Below, one piece after another: positions 1 to 7,889 of a DNA stretch of 64,000 bases. The notes under the pieces are model-generated. The model was not told where the DNA came from. It saw nothing but the letters and a program-made list of their open reading frames with translations, and ran no database searches. Numbering within the stretch: position 1 is the first letter of the stretch; every line of letters begins with the position of its first letter. The DNA comes from Phaeovibrio sulfidiphilus (GTDB lineage Bacteria; Pseudomonadota; Alphaproteobacteria; Rhodospirillales; Rhodospirillaceae). Where the stretch lies: the NCBI RefSeq assembly GCF_014861485.1, contig NZ_JACZHT010000005.1:62001-126000 (forward strand), given 5' to 3'. Both the position numbers and the translations under genes were made by a program.

Positions 1-935
1 GCTCCCTGGCCGGGCCGCTGGGCCTGAGCCGGGAGGCGGGAGCGGTCCTGTCCCAGGGGGCGGCGCCCATGACCCCGGCGGAGCAGATGGCGGCCATCGC
101 CGCCGTGACCCGCAACTGGGTGACCTTCACCACCGTGTGGAAGGCGTCCCACGAGGACATGGTTGCCTTTGCCCGCTGGGCCGCCGACCAGGGAACCGCC
201 TACCTGTACGCGCCCTGGGACAACGATCCGGCCCTGCTCCAGCCGGGGAATGTCACGACCTCGGCCCACGCCCTGAGACAGGCCAACGCGGGCGCCACCG
301 CCCTGTGGTGGGGCGATGCGCGCTATGCGGTGTTCATGGCGGGGGTGGCCGCCTCCATCGACTGGGAGCGGCGTGACGGCTCCATCACCTTTGCCTTCAA
401 GGCCCAGGAGGGGCTGCCCGCCTCGGTGGAGACCCTGGGCGATGCCCTGGCGCTGGAGGCCCAGGGGGTGAACTACATCGGCGATTTCGCCACGCGCAAC
501 GACCAGTTTGTCCTGTCCTACAGCGGCTGCATGTTTGGAAGCTGGCGCTGGATCGACACCTACGTCAACGCGGTCTGGCTGTTCAACGCGCTTCAGGTGG
601 CCCTGGTCAACGGCCTGAGGCAGACCCCCCGGGTGCCCTACACCGAGCGGGGCTACGGCCTTGTGCGCTCGTGGATTCAAGATCCGGTGAACCGGGCCCT
701 GAGCAACGGGGCCATCACTCCGGGCATGACCCTCACGGAGGGGCAGCGCGCCCGGATCAACCGCGAGGCCGGAACCGACATCTCCCGCAATGTCGAGCGG
801 GAGGGCTACTTCATCCGGCTGTCCGATCCGCCGCCCGCCAACCGTGCGGGCCGCGAGAGCCCCATCGTCAGTCTCTGGTACACGGACGCGGGCGCCATTC
901 ACAAACTCGACGTCACCTCGACCGCACTCAGCTAG
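1..935 (+). CDS. Phage tail sheath-like protein (DUF3383 family), 5' end missing
   Basis: The open frame runs in from the left edge (first full codon at base 3), so the N-terminus lies outside the window; about 311 residues remain. The first internal ATG is at 69, but the preceding residues (GLSREAGAVLSQGA) match the DUF3383 family as I remember it, so the true start is upstream. DUF3383 proteins sit at the tail-sheath position in contractile-tail phages such as the Acinetobacter AP22 type. The protein ends 12 bp before the next tail gene, which has its own GGGAG ribosome site. The context is a prophage tail operon. The sheath role is inferred from family and gene order; an inactive remnant is possible. 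Confidence 0.75.
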   Translation, partial: SLAGPLGLSREAGAVLSQGAAPMTPAEQMAAIAAVTRNWVTFTTVWKASHEDMVAFARWAADQGTAYLYAPWDNDPALLQPGNVTTSAHALRQANAGATALWWGDARYAVFMAGVAASIDWERRDGSITFAFKAQEGLPASVETLGDALALEAQGVNYIGDFATRNDQFVLSYSGCMFGSWRWIDTYVNAVWLFNALQVALVNGLRQTPRVPYTERGYGLVRSWIQDPVNRALSNGAITPGMTLTEGQRARINREAGTDISRNVEREGYFIRLSDPPPANRAGRESPIVSLWYTDAGAIHKLDVTSTALS

Positions 936-947
936 GGAGATCCGCAT

Positions 948-1406
948 ATGGCTGTTGGAAATATCACGAGCGCCAACGCAACCCTCACCATGGTTGTGGA
1001 GGAGCTCTTCCCCGCCGGGGTGAGCCTGGAGCAGTTCGCCACCGACCAGAGCTTCTCCCAGGAGCAGAACCAGATCGCCGAGACCCGCATGGGGGTCGAT
1101 GGCCAGATGGTGGCGGGCTACGTGCCGAACATCAAGGTGGTCACGGTCATGCTGGAGGCTTCCAGCCCCTCGTTCCCGGCCATGGTGGACCTGCACCGGG
1201 CCATGGAGCGGGCCCGCACCATCTACCCGGTCACTCTCACGGCCCGCATTCCGTCCATCAACCAGACGATCACCTGGACCAACGGGGTGTTGCATGACTC
1301 CACTCCGGTTCCGGCCGGAAACCCGGTCCTGGCACCCACCACCTGGGTGTTCCACTTCCAGGACATGATCGTCGAGACCAGCTGGAACCCGGTCCTCAGC
1401 GCCTGA
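948..1406 (+). CDS. Phage tail tube-like structural protein (DUF3277-type)
   Basis: This 152-residue protein starts 12 bp after the sheath-like gene with a clear GGGAG 8 nt upstream of the ATG. It is mostly beta-rich, and its motif QSFSQEQNQIAETRMGVDG resembles small tail-tube proteins that follow DUF3383 sheath genes in contractile phages (DUF3277 from memory). It would polymerise into the inner tail tube. A GC hairpin lies directly behind the stop. The next gene is baseplate J, with no tape-measure or chaperone genes in between, which is abnormal for a working tail cluster. The family name is less certain than the phage-structural assignment. Confidence 0.6.
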   Translation: MAVGNITSANATLTMVVEELFPAGVSLEQFATDQSFSQEQNQIAETRMGVDGQMVAGYVPNIKVVTVMLEASSPSFPAMVDLHRAMERARTIYPVTLTARIPSINQTITWTNGVLHDSTPVPAGNPVLAPTTWVFHFQDMIVETSWNPVLSA

Positions 1407-1784
1407 CGGGCCCGGACGCCGGGCTTCCGTCGTCCGCTTTCGTCTCCGCCTTCGCCTCCGCCTCCGGTCCCGGGCTTCCGGCCGGAGGCACCGGAGCCCC
1501 CGCGCTTCCCCGGGCCCGCGGTCCTCGGGCGTCGGCGCGTCCTTGTCTGCGGTCCGGTGGTGGGTGCCCGGTTGCCACGGTGTGCCTGAACGGGTCGCGG
1601 CGCGGGGGGCGGCCTGTTCGGCCTGCCGCCCTGTCCCCGGTTCCCGCCCCGTCCGCGCTTCCCGGCGTGTCCACGGGCCCTGATCCCTTTTCTTCCTCTC
1701 TCCCCCTTTCCCTTTCCTTTTCGCTTCCTGGCCCCCCTGTCTCTGCCCCTCCTTCCTGTCCCCCCTGTCCATGGATCCGAGCCA
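1407..1784. other. Non-coding gap with a long pyrimidine-rich tract
   Basis: No credible gene is seen in these 378 bp. About 1681-1776 is almost entirely C and T on the plus strand, with repeated CCCTTT/TTCCT units and very few purines. The gap occupies the place where contractile phages carry tape-measure, tail-hub and LysM-type genes, so it may mark an old deletion junction. Confidence 0.5.
1410..1424 (+). terminator. GC hairpin after the tube-like gene
   Basis: GCCCGG, a 3-nt loop ACG, then CCGGGC, starting 4 bp after the stop codon and followed by only TT. It could be a weak intrinsic terminator or an mRNA 3' stabiliser. The missing T-tract keeps confidence low. Confidence 0.35.
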
Positions 1785-2984
1785 ATGCCCCTGATCTTCG
1801 ACCCGACAACCGGCCTGCGTGCCGAAAGCACGGACGTTATCCGGGAGCGCGTGCGCGCCGCCTGGGTGAATGCCTTCGGGCGTGAGGACACGCCCCCGCT
1901 GGAGACCACGCCGGACACCCCGGCGGGACAGCTCGTTGACTCGGAGACCGTGTTCATCGCCGAGAAGGACGCCCAGCTTCTGGCCCTGGCCAGCCAGTTC
2001 GACCCCCAGACCGCTGACGGCATCTTTCAGGAGGCCCTGGCCAGTCTCTATTTCCTGACCCGCAAGTCGGCCCAGCCCTCGGTGATCACGGTGGTGTGCC
2101 GGGGGCTGCCCGGAACCGTCATCCCGAGGGGCGCCCGGGTCATGGCGGCCGGAAACCTGACCTTCTCCGCCCTGTCAGCGGAGGTGATCGGGCCGTCCGG
2201 CACCGCGGAGATCCTGTTTTCCTGCGATACCCCGGGGCCGGTTGCGGTCCCCGCCCGCCTGGTCACGGGGATCGTCACCACCATTCCCGGGTGGGACAGC
2301 GCGGAAAATCCGGCCCCCGGCGTTCCCGGGCGGCACGAGGAAACGCGGCACGACTTTGAAACCCGCCGGGCCGCCAGCGTGGCCCGGAACGGACACGGAA
2401 CCCTTGCCTCCCTTTATGGCGCCCTGGCCGACCTGAACGGGGTTCTGGACCTGTGCGTTCTGGAAAACACCGGTCCGGTTCCGGTGGTGAAGTGGGGGGT
2501 GACCATTCCGGGGCACTCGGTCTTTGCCAGCATCTACGGGGGCGGGGACCGGGACATTGCCGAGGTGTTCTACCGGAAAAAGGATGCGGGCTGCGGCACC
2601 GCCGGAGACTCGGAAATCACCTGGGTGGATCACGAGTACGGCGGCGCCCTCTACACCTATCGTATCCAGAGGCCGACCCCCCTGTCCTTCCGCTTCCGGG
2701 TCACGTTGCGCCCCACGGTCTCCACCCCGGCGGACATCGAGGCCCTGGCCCGCAAGGCTCTGGTGGACGCCTTCAACGGCGAGAGCGGGAGCCGGAAAGC
2801 CCGGATTGCCTCGAGCGTCTACGCAACGACCTACGTCTGCCCGGTGGTGTCCGCCGGGATCCAGAATCTGGTGTCCCTCCAGGTGGCCACCGACGAGGCG
2901 CCCGAGTGGGCCGGCTCGGTTGTGGTCCCGGCCGATCGTGTGCCGGTTCTGACAGAGGCCTCCATTTCCTTCGCCAGTGTCTGA
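1785..2984 (+). CDS. Baseplate J-like protein
   Basis: This 399-residue protein has the recognisable gpJ layout. The N-terminal part ends in LASLYFLTRKSAQPS, the middle has a beta segment with PGTVIPRGARVMA (the pGtxIPaGtxv signature of baseplate J proteins), and the C-terminal alpha/beta part includes RVTLRPTVSTPADIEALAR. Baseplate J forms the wedge of contractile phage tails and related injection machines. The ATG at 1785 follows only a weak GGATCC/GAG-type ribosome site. In related phages it is followed directly by the DUF2612 protein; here two extra fibre-like genes lie between. Family confidence is good, but function in this truncated cluster is doubtful. Confidence 0.85.
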   Translation: MPLIFDPTTGLRAESTDVIRERVRAAWVNAFGREDTPPLETTPDTPAGQLVDSETVFIAEKDAQLLALASQFDPQTADGIFQEALASLYFLTRKSAQPSVITVVCRGLPGTVIPRGARVMAAGNLTFSALSAEVIGPSGTAEILFSCDTPGPVAVPARLVTGIVTTIPGWDSAENPAPGVPGRHEETRHDFETRRAASVARNGHGTLASLYGALADLNGVLDLCVLENTGPVPVVKWGVTIPGHSVFASIYGGGDRDIAEVFYRKKDAGCGTAGDSEITWVDHEYGGALYTYRIQRPTPLSFRFRVTLRPTVSTPADIEALARKALVDAFNGESGSRKARIASSVYATTYVCPVVSAGIQNLVSLQVATDEAPEWAGSVVVPADRVPVLTEASISFASV

Positions 2985-2996
2985 GGAGAGTTTCCC

Positions 2997-3848
2997 ATGA
3001 CGTCTTCCTGCCGGTACCTTCCGGAATCGGGCGCCCTGCCGGGTGCGTCCTTCGAGCGCCAGACCGCGGACTTCCTGAACGCCCTGGAGCAGAAAGCCGA
3101 GGATCTCTCCGCGCGGATCGCCCAGACGGCGGGAGCGGTCGGTGATGCGGTGTCCGTGGGGAACGAGGCGGGCACGGCCGCGCGCCAGGCGGCCGGGATC
3201 GCCACGACCGCCCAGCAGCTTGCCCGGCAGGCTCTGGAGGGGCTCGAGACTGTCCGCGAGGAGGTGGGCGCCGCATCCCGGGCCGTGGGGCGGGCCGAGA
3301 GCACCCTGGAAACGACCCGGGCGGCTCTGGAGACCACCCGAACCCGGGTGGAGACCGCGCTAACCCGGGCGGGGGAAGCCGATACCCGTGCCCGGGGCGC
3401 CGCAGACGCTGCCGCTGCCGCCCGAAAGAGTGCCACCGATGCCGCGAGTGCCGCCGCCGCCGCCCGCAGCCGTGCCGACAGCGCAACCGAGGCCGCAGAC
3501 CGGGCCCGGGTGACGGGGGAGGCGGCGCAGGCGCAGGCCCGGGAGGCCCTCGCTGCTCCGGCGTGGCTCCCTCTTTACTTTGATGCAAACCAGACCGACC
3601 CGGTGCGTTCGGTCATTCCGCCGGATCGACGGACCGCAAGTCTTGTGGCCCTTGACCCGAGCGGGTCATCGGTTGCGGGCCTTTCCCTGTCCGCAGCCCT
3701 GACCTTCGGCGACACCAAAATCACCATCCCCCCCGCGCCGGCCACGGTGGACGTGACCGCGTTCCGGGGGCGGAGTGTGGACTTCACGCTGTCCGGATCC
3801 GGTTCGGGCACCACGGGTGTTGGCGTTCTTCTCCGGTTGGGAGTGTAG
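2997..3848 (+). CDS. Alanine-rich coiled-coil tail fibre-like protein
   Basis: This 283-residue protein starts 12 bp after baseplate J with a strong GAGGAGAG ribosome site. Residues ~20-185 are a long Ala/Glu/Arg/Thr-rich helix with heptad-like spacing and AAAAARKS/AAAAARSR stretches, predicted to form a trimeric or dimeric coiled coil. The last ~95 residues (from PAWLPLYFDANQ) switch to a beta-rich, Ser/Gly-rich domain. Such rod-plus-globular-tip layouts are common in phage tail fibres and spikes. I do not recognise a specific family. Position between baseplate J and the propeller gene supports a fibre or connector role; the receptor is unknown. Confidence 0.55.
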   Translation: MTSSCRYLPESGALPGASFERQTADFLNALEQKAEDLSARIAQTAGAVGDAVSVGNEAGTAARQAAGIATTAQQLARQALEGLETVREEVGAASRAVGRAESTLETTRAALETTRTRVETALTRAGEADTRARGAADAAAAARKSATDAASAAAAARSRADSATEAADRARVTGEAAQAQAREALAAPAWLPLYFDANQTDPVRSVIPPDRRTASLVALDPSGSSVAGLSLSAALTFGDTKITIPPAPATVDVTAFRGRSVDFTLSGSGSGTTGVGVLLRLGV

Positions 3849-3851
3849 ACA

Positions 3852-4754
3852 ATGGCAGGGGCTCTTGTTTTGCCCGGCTACGGGCGCCGCGGGCCCGCCG
3901 GGCGTTTTGTTGCCGTGGGGGACAGCAGCAGGGACGCCGTGTGGTCCGACGACGGGCTGACGTGGATGCAGGCCTCCTTGCCCGCTGCCCTGAATTGGCG
4001 CGCGGTGGCCTGGGGGGGAGACTGTTTTGTCGCCCTGGCCGCGGGCAGCGCTTTGTATGCGTGGTCTGCGGACGGCAAGACCTGGATCCCCGGGGAGCTG
4101 CCCTTTCGCGGGAACTGGACAAGCATCACCTTCGGCAACGGTCGCTTTGTCGCGGTCGGGGACCCCTTGTCGGGCACGTCGACGGGTGCAATGTGGTCAA
4201 CGGATGGCCGGTCGTGGCACCGGGCGGAGCCGCTGGGATACGGCTACTGGCGGTCTGTGGCCTATGGCGGCGGACGGTTCGCGGTGCTTGCTTACCTGAT
4301 GGACACCACCCTGTGGTCTGATGACGGGGACACGTGGCAGAGCAGCGCGACCAAGTTTTCTGGGTGGAGCAAGGTGTGCTGGGGCATGGGGCGTTTTGTT
4401 GGTGTGTCCTGCCTTCGCGGAGAAACGTGCTCATCTGTCGATGGCGTGAACTGGTCTTTGGGCGAGATGCCCACCTACGAGTCGTGGTATGCCCTGGCGT
4501 TTGGAAAGGACCGCTTTGTGAGCGCGGCGGCATGGAGCAGGAACGGGGCCTGGTCCCGCGATGGGGTGACCTGGGAGAAGATACTTCTTCCGATCAAGGC
4601 GGACTGGAACTGCATGGGGTACGGTCGGGGCCGTTTTGTCCTTATGGCTCGGGGCGGGGGCGATGCCCTGTGCTCGGAGGACGGACTCTCCTGGGTCCAG
4701 GCGCCCCTTCCTGTCTATGGGGACTGGAACGCCGTGGCGTGCGCGGAGGGGTGA
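3852..4754 (+). CDS. Seven-repeat beta-propeller tail protein (predicted receptor-binding)
   Basis: All 300 residues are seven copies of a ~40-residue unit. Each copy contains a GRFVAVGD-like strand followed by an Asp-box-like [WCS]SxDGxxW motif. The seven are WSDDGLTW, WSADGKTW, WSTDGRSW, WSDDGDTW, SSVDGVNW, WSRDGVTW and CSEDGLSW, interleaved with NWRAVAWG-type strands. Seven units and nothing else predict a closed seven-bladed propeller, with the final WNAVACAEG strand completing the first blade. Asp-box propellers occur in sialidases and in some phage adhesion proteins, but no sialidase active-site set is evident. It starts 3 bp after the coiled-coil gene and ends 2 bp before the DUF2612 gene, so it is co-transcribed with tail genes. 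Confidence 0.6.
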   Translation: MAGALVLPGYGRRGPAGRFVAVGDSSRDAVWSDDGLTWMQASLPAALNWRAVAWGGDCFVALAAGSALYAWSADGKTWIPGELPFRGNWTSITFGNGRFVAVGDPLSGTSTGAMWSTDGRSWHRAEPLGYGYWRSVAYGGGRFAVLAYLMDTTLWSDDGDTWQSSATKFSGWSKVCWGMGRFVGVSCLRGETCSSVDGVNWSLGEMPTYESWYALAFGKDRFVSAAAWSRNGAWSRDGVTWEKILLPIKADWNCMGYGRGRFVLMARGGGDALCSEDGLSWVQAPLPVYGDWNAVACAEG

Positions 4755-4756
4755 GC

Positions 4757-5452
4757 ATGAACATCCGTTCGATCCCCAATCTTCGCAGCGTTCCGGACAT
4801 TCGGGACGTTCCTCCGGCAACGCTCCAAAGCCAGTACTCGGCCTCGCCGGTGATCCGGTCGCTCGTCGCGGGCAAGGCCGCGCGCCTGGATCCCGCAAAC
4901 GATATCCTCCTGTTCTACCGCACTGTTTTTGACATTCGCACCGCCCGCGGTCCGGGGCTCGACATCTGGGGCCGGATCCTCGGGATCAGTCGGAGCCTGG
5001 AGCTGGATGAGGGCGACGTTCTTGGCTTCAACGGGTCGGGGCTTCGGGCGTTTGACAACGGGGTGTTCAACCCGGGCGCGGCGACGCGCACCTTTGCCCT
5101 GGCCGACGCCCCCTTCCGCGAGCTGCTGATGTTCAAGGCTCTGGCCAACATCTCGTCGGCGGACGCGGCGACTTTGAACGCTCTTCTGAACCGCCTGTTC
5201 CGGGGGCTCCCGGTTTTTGTTCTCGAGGTCGGGGTGATGCGCATCCGGTGCGTTTTCCCCTTCCTTCTCGAGCCCTGGCAGCGCTCGCTTTTTCGCAAGG
5301 GGGGGCTGCTTGCCCGGGGCGCGGGAGTGGGCTTCGAATGGCTGGAGCACGAGCCGGGCTCCACGTTCGGTTTTTCGGGCTCCGGGCTCCAGCCCTTTGA
5401 CCAGGGCGCGTTTTCCTACGGGGTTGCGATCCCCGAACCACCAGCGGAGTAG
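4757..5452 (+). CDS. DUF2612 phage tail protein
   Basis: This 231-residue protein begins at the ATG 2 bp after the propeller gene stop; longer upstream versions of the frame have no ribosome site. Residues ~25-75 contain QYSASPVIRSLVAGKAARLDP and GLDIWGRILGISRSLEL, the hallmark of DUF2612 proteins, which follow baseplate J in contractile phages and are thought to be baseplate or fibre-attachment parts. FGFSGSGLQPFDQGAFS near the C-terminus echoes FNGSGLRAFDNGVFN near residue 95, an internal duplication. It lies 6 bp before the tail fibre gene. The family call is firm; the detailed role is inferred. Confidence 0.8.
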   Translation: MNIRSIPNLRSVPDIRDVPPATLQSQYSASPVIRSLVAGKAARLDPANDILLFYRTVFDIRTARGPGLDIWGRILGISRSLELDEGDVLGFNGSGLRAFDNGVFNPGAATRTFALADAPFRELLMFKALANISSADAATLNALLNRLFRGLPVFVLEVGVMRIRCVFPFLLEPWQRSLFRKGGLLARGAGVGFEWLEHEPGSTFGFSGSGLQPFDQGAFSYGVAIPEPPAE

Positions 5453-5458
5453 CACACC

Positions 5459-6613
5459 ATGGCACTGTCGAGGCCGACCGAAATCCCCCGTCCGTTTGCC
5501 GAGGGCGGGGACAAGAACTCCATACCGGACACCCAGGTCACGGACTACCTGGCCAGTTTTGTCGCGGGGTTCCCGCCCCGGACCTCCCTGCCGGTGGCGG
5601 CGGGAGGGGTGCCGCCCACCCGGTCTGACATCAACGGCATCTTGAACCACCTGTCCCAGTTTGCGCTTTACCAGCAGTCCGGGGGCACCTTCGAGTGGTC
5701 CTCGGGGCGGGACTACGCCGTGCGCTGCGAGGTCTACGGATCGGACGGCAAAAAATACGTGGCCCTGGCGGAATCCGGACCGGGAACCGGCACCGGGCCC
5801 CGGGATCCGGTTCAGGACTCGCCCGGCACCTGCTGGAAAATCCTGGAAACCGGGGGGCTGGATGTCTCCCGGATCCCCCGCTTCAGCGAGACGGTCTGGG
5901 GCCTGGGCCGGCTTGCCACCGTCGCCGAGGCCCGGGCGGGGAGTGACACCGCCTGCGCCGTGACGCCCGCCGGTCTGGCCGGCGCCCTGGGGTCTGCCAC
6001 GGGGCACGAGCGCCATGTCCTGTCCGCGTCGGGGCGGTGGACGGCCCCGGCGGCCGGAACCGTTGTCGTAACCCTGGTGAGCGAGGGGAAGGACGGCGAG
6101 AGTGTGACCGTTCAGGGCGGGCAGTCTCTTGGAGGATGCGCGGGGCCCTCCGGATACGTGGTTCAGAAGACGGCGGCGGTGGCCAGGGGCGATGTCCTGG
6201 ACGTGGTGATCGGACAGGGGGGCTCGTGGACCGCCGGGGCGCTGACCCGCACATCGTGCTCGGGGCTGGTCTCCATTCCCCCCGTCCTCATCCAGGGCGT
6301 GACCGAGGGGGCCGGTTCGCCTGTGGCGGCCTCCGGTCAGAAGGTTCTGGCCTGTCGCCCGGGCTCGAAGACCGATCGTGCGGTGGCTTTGGGGCCGGTG
6401 CCGATTGCGCCCTCCGGTCCTGCGGGAGGGGTGGGGAGCATCCCCCTGATCCTGGGCGGCGTGATGGTCTCCACTCCGGGGGAAACCCCGTTCGAGAAGC
6501 CCTATGCCTATGGCGCCGGAGGAAACGGCGGCACGGTCGGGGTCAAGGGCGGCGCCGGAGAGCCGGGGGAGCAGGGCGTGGTCGTGGTGGATTTTTTCCG
6601 CCGCGGGCTCTGA
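5459..6613 (+). CDS. Phage tail fibre protein with glycine-rich C-terminus
   Basis: This 384-residue protein starts 6 bp after the DUF2612 gene. Its N-terminus (RPFAEGGDKNSIPDTQ, then SDINGILNHLSQFALYQQSGG) is the conserved attachment domain of many siphophage and myophage tail fibres. The middle region (~65-115) carries the YVALAESGPGTGTGP carbohydrate-module-like stretch common in these fibres. The C-terminal ~170 residues form a Gly/Val-rich domain ending in GAGGNGGTVGVKGGAGEPG and VVVVDFF, a frequent fibre tip. It is likely the main receptor-binding fibre. It is the last tail gene on this strand before the lysis region. Confidence 0.8.
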   Translation: MALSRPTEIPRPFAEGGDKNSIPDTQVTDYLASFVAGFPPRTSLPVAAGGVPPTRSDINGILNHLSQFALYQQSGGTFEWSSGRDYAVRCEVYGSDGKKYVALAESGPGTGTGPRDPVQDSPGTCWKILETGGLDVSRIPRFSETVWGLGRLATVAEARAGSDTACAVTPAGLAGALGSATGHERHVLSASGRWTAPAAGTVVVTLVSEGKDGESVTVQGGQSLGGCAGPSGYVVQKTAAVARGDVLDVVIGQGGSWTAGALTRTSCSGLVSIPPVLIQGVTEGAGSPVAASGQKVLACRPGSKTDRAVALGPVPIAPSGPAGGVGSIPLILGGVMVSTPGETPFEKPYAYGAGGNGGTVGVKGGAGEPGEQGVVVVDFFRRGL

Positions 6614-6644
6614 CGGCCGCGGGCGGGCCACGCCAGTCCGGAGA

Positions 6645-6660
6645 CCCCGGCGCCCCGGGG
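6645..6660 (+). terminator. GC-only hairpin after tail fibre gene
   Basis: CCCCGG, CGCC loop, CCGGGG, 31 bp after the tail fibre stop. There is no T-tract. Possible transcript end for the tail genes. The rest of 6614-6904 shows no supportable gene. Confidence 0.3.
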
Positions 6661-6904
6661 TGAGGGGACAGCGTATGTGCCGTTGGGCGCGCGGAGGGGC
6701 TGGTGCCTGCGGGATGGCGCATGCCGCCGGGATGCGCAAGCCGCCGTGATGGCGGGCGGTGGGGCAAGGAGGGGGGGCGGAGGGACGGACCGGGTGGAGG
6801 CTGTGGCAGGGGAGTGACAGGTGGCGTGTCGTGGCCTGTCGTGTTCCGGGCCGCTCCGCCCCGGCGTCTCCCGCCGGCCCGCCGGTCCCGAGGGGGCACC
6901 CGGA

Positions 6905-7351
6905 TTACGGGGTGCCGGGGGGAGGGTGCCCCGGGGCGACTCCGGCCTTGCGGTAAACCGGTTCGGCCCCCGGGTCGGTTTGCGGGCAGATCTGCCGGAC
7001 AAAGCCCTCGCCCACAAAGAAAACTGCCGCAGGCCTGTCTCCCGCCGGGAGCAGGATCCGGCTGCCGGAGGGATCCCAGTCGAACGCTCCCGCCGGGGGC
7101 AGGACGGCCCGGGCTCCGCTCATCACGTACCGGCCGTCCGGGAACAGGGTCAGGGTGTCTTCCGGGGACGCTCCCACGTAGAGGCCGTCCCAGTCGAGGG
7201 CGTTGCGTGCGTTGTGGGAATCGAGCCCCGGGGCTGACGGGACCGGTGCCGGCAGGGGGCAGGCGGGCGGTGCGGCACAGCCCGCTGCACTCCCCGCTGC
7301 CAGAGCGCACGCCAGAAGTCCGGACAGGATCCGGGTCGAACGGTGTGGCAT
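6905..7351 (-). CDS. NlpE-like lipoprotein lacking the CxxC motif
   Basis: This 148-residue protein is on the strand opposite its phage neighbours. The start at 7351 is chosen for AAGGAG 7 nt upstream; longer versions have no such site. It has a signal peptide with a lipobox around AAGCAAPPAC. The mature part NARNALDWDGLYVGASPEDTL then LTLFPDGRYVM matches the N-terminal domain of NlpE, an outer-membrane lipoprotein that senses copper and surface stress. The usual PCADCPGI loop is absent, so the CxxC motif is missing, as is the larger C-terminal domain. It may be a prophage-carried accessory gene (moron). The NlpE-domain call is by eye. Confidence 0.6.
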   Translation of the reverse strand: MPHRSTRILSGLLACALAAGSAAGCAAPPACPLPAPVPSAPGLDSHNARNALDWDGLYVGASPEDTLTLFPDGRYVMSGARAVLPPAGAFDWDPSGSRILLPAGDRPAAVFFVGEGFVRQICPQTDPGAEPVYRKAGVAPGHPPPGTP

Positions 7352-7517
7352 GGCGTTTCTCCTTTTTTTCAGGGGGTGCCCCCGTCCGGCGCGGGTCCGG
7401 GCTGGCCCCATTCGGGGGCATAACCTGGGCCGCGGTGGTCGCGAGGCGTTCGGTCAGGGAGGCGTTCCCGGCGTCTGTCTGCCGGTGTTCAAGGCATTGA
7501 CGGGAAAGGATAGTGCT

Positions 7518-7889
7518 ATGGATGTGCGAAATCCCGCCCTTTTGGCGGTCGCGCTGGTGTGTGCGGGCCTTGTGGCCTGGTCGTACAGCCTGTCGCGGGA
7601 TCTGGAGGCGGCCGCAGGGCGGGAGCGGTCCCTGCGAAGCGCGAATGCCGCCCTGGTGGTGACCCTTGAGGCGGTCCGCACCGACGCCCGAAAGGCGGTC
7701 GAGACCCTGGAGTCGGTCCATGCGGCCGAAAAGAAGCGCACCGAGGCGCTGCACGCAGCCATGAGGGAGATCGAGAATGCCCCGGAAGGTGATAACGGTC
7801 CTGTTGCTCCTGTCTTGCGCCGGGCTCTTGAGCGCGTGCGCACTCCCGGCTGTGGAGACGGTGCACTACCTGCGCCCGGAAATCCCTGA
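7518..7889 (+). CDS. Inner-membrane spanin subunit (Rz-like)
   Basis: This 123-residue protein starts at the ATG at 7518 behind AAAGGA. It has one N-terminal membrane segment (about residues 7-24, LLAVALVCAGLVAWSY). A periplasmic helix of roughly 70 residues rich in Arg, Glu, Ala and Leu follows, likely a coiled coil. This is the layout of Rz i-spanins, which join o-spanins to disrupt the outer membrane at phage lysis. The decisive evidence is the second gene nested in another frame over its 3' end (7777-8037), a lipoprotein of Rz1 type. No holin or endolysin is visible beside it. Confidence 0.7.
   Translation: MDVRNPALLAVALVCAGLVAWSYSLSRDLEAAAGRERSLRSANAALVVTLEAVRTDARKAVETLESVHAAEKKRTEALHAAMREIENAPEGDNGPVAPVLRRALERVRTPGCGDGALPAPGNP

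Noticed and set aside
4715..6739. 674-residue minus-strand frame over tail genes
   Set aside because: Antisense shadow of the DUF2612 and fibre genes with no protein-like features.
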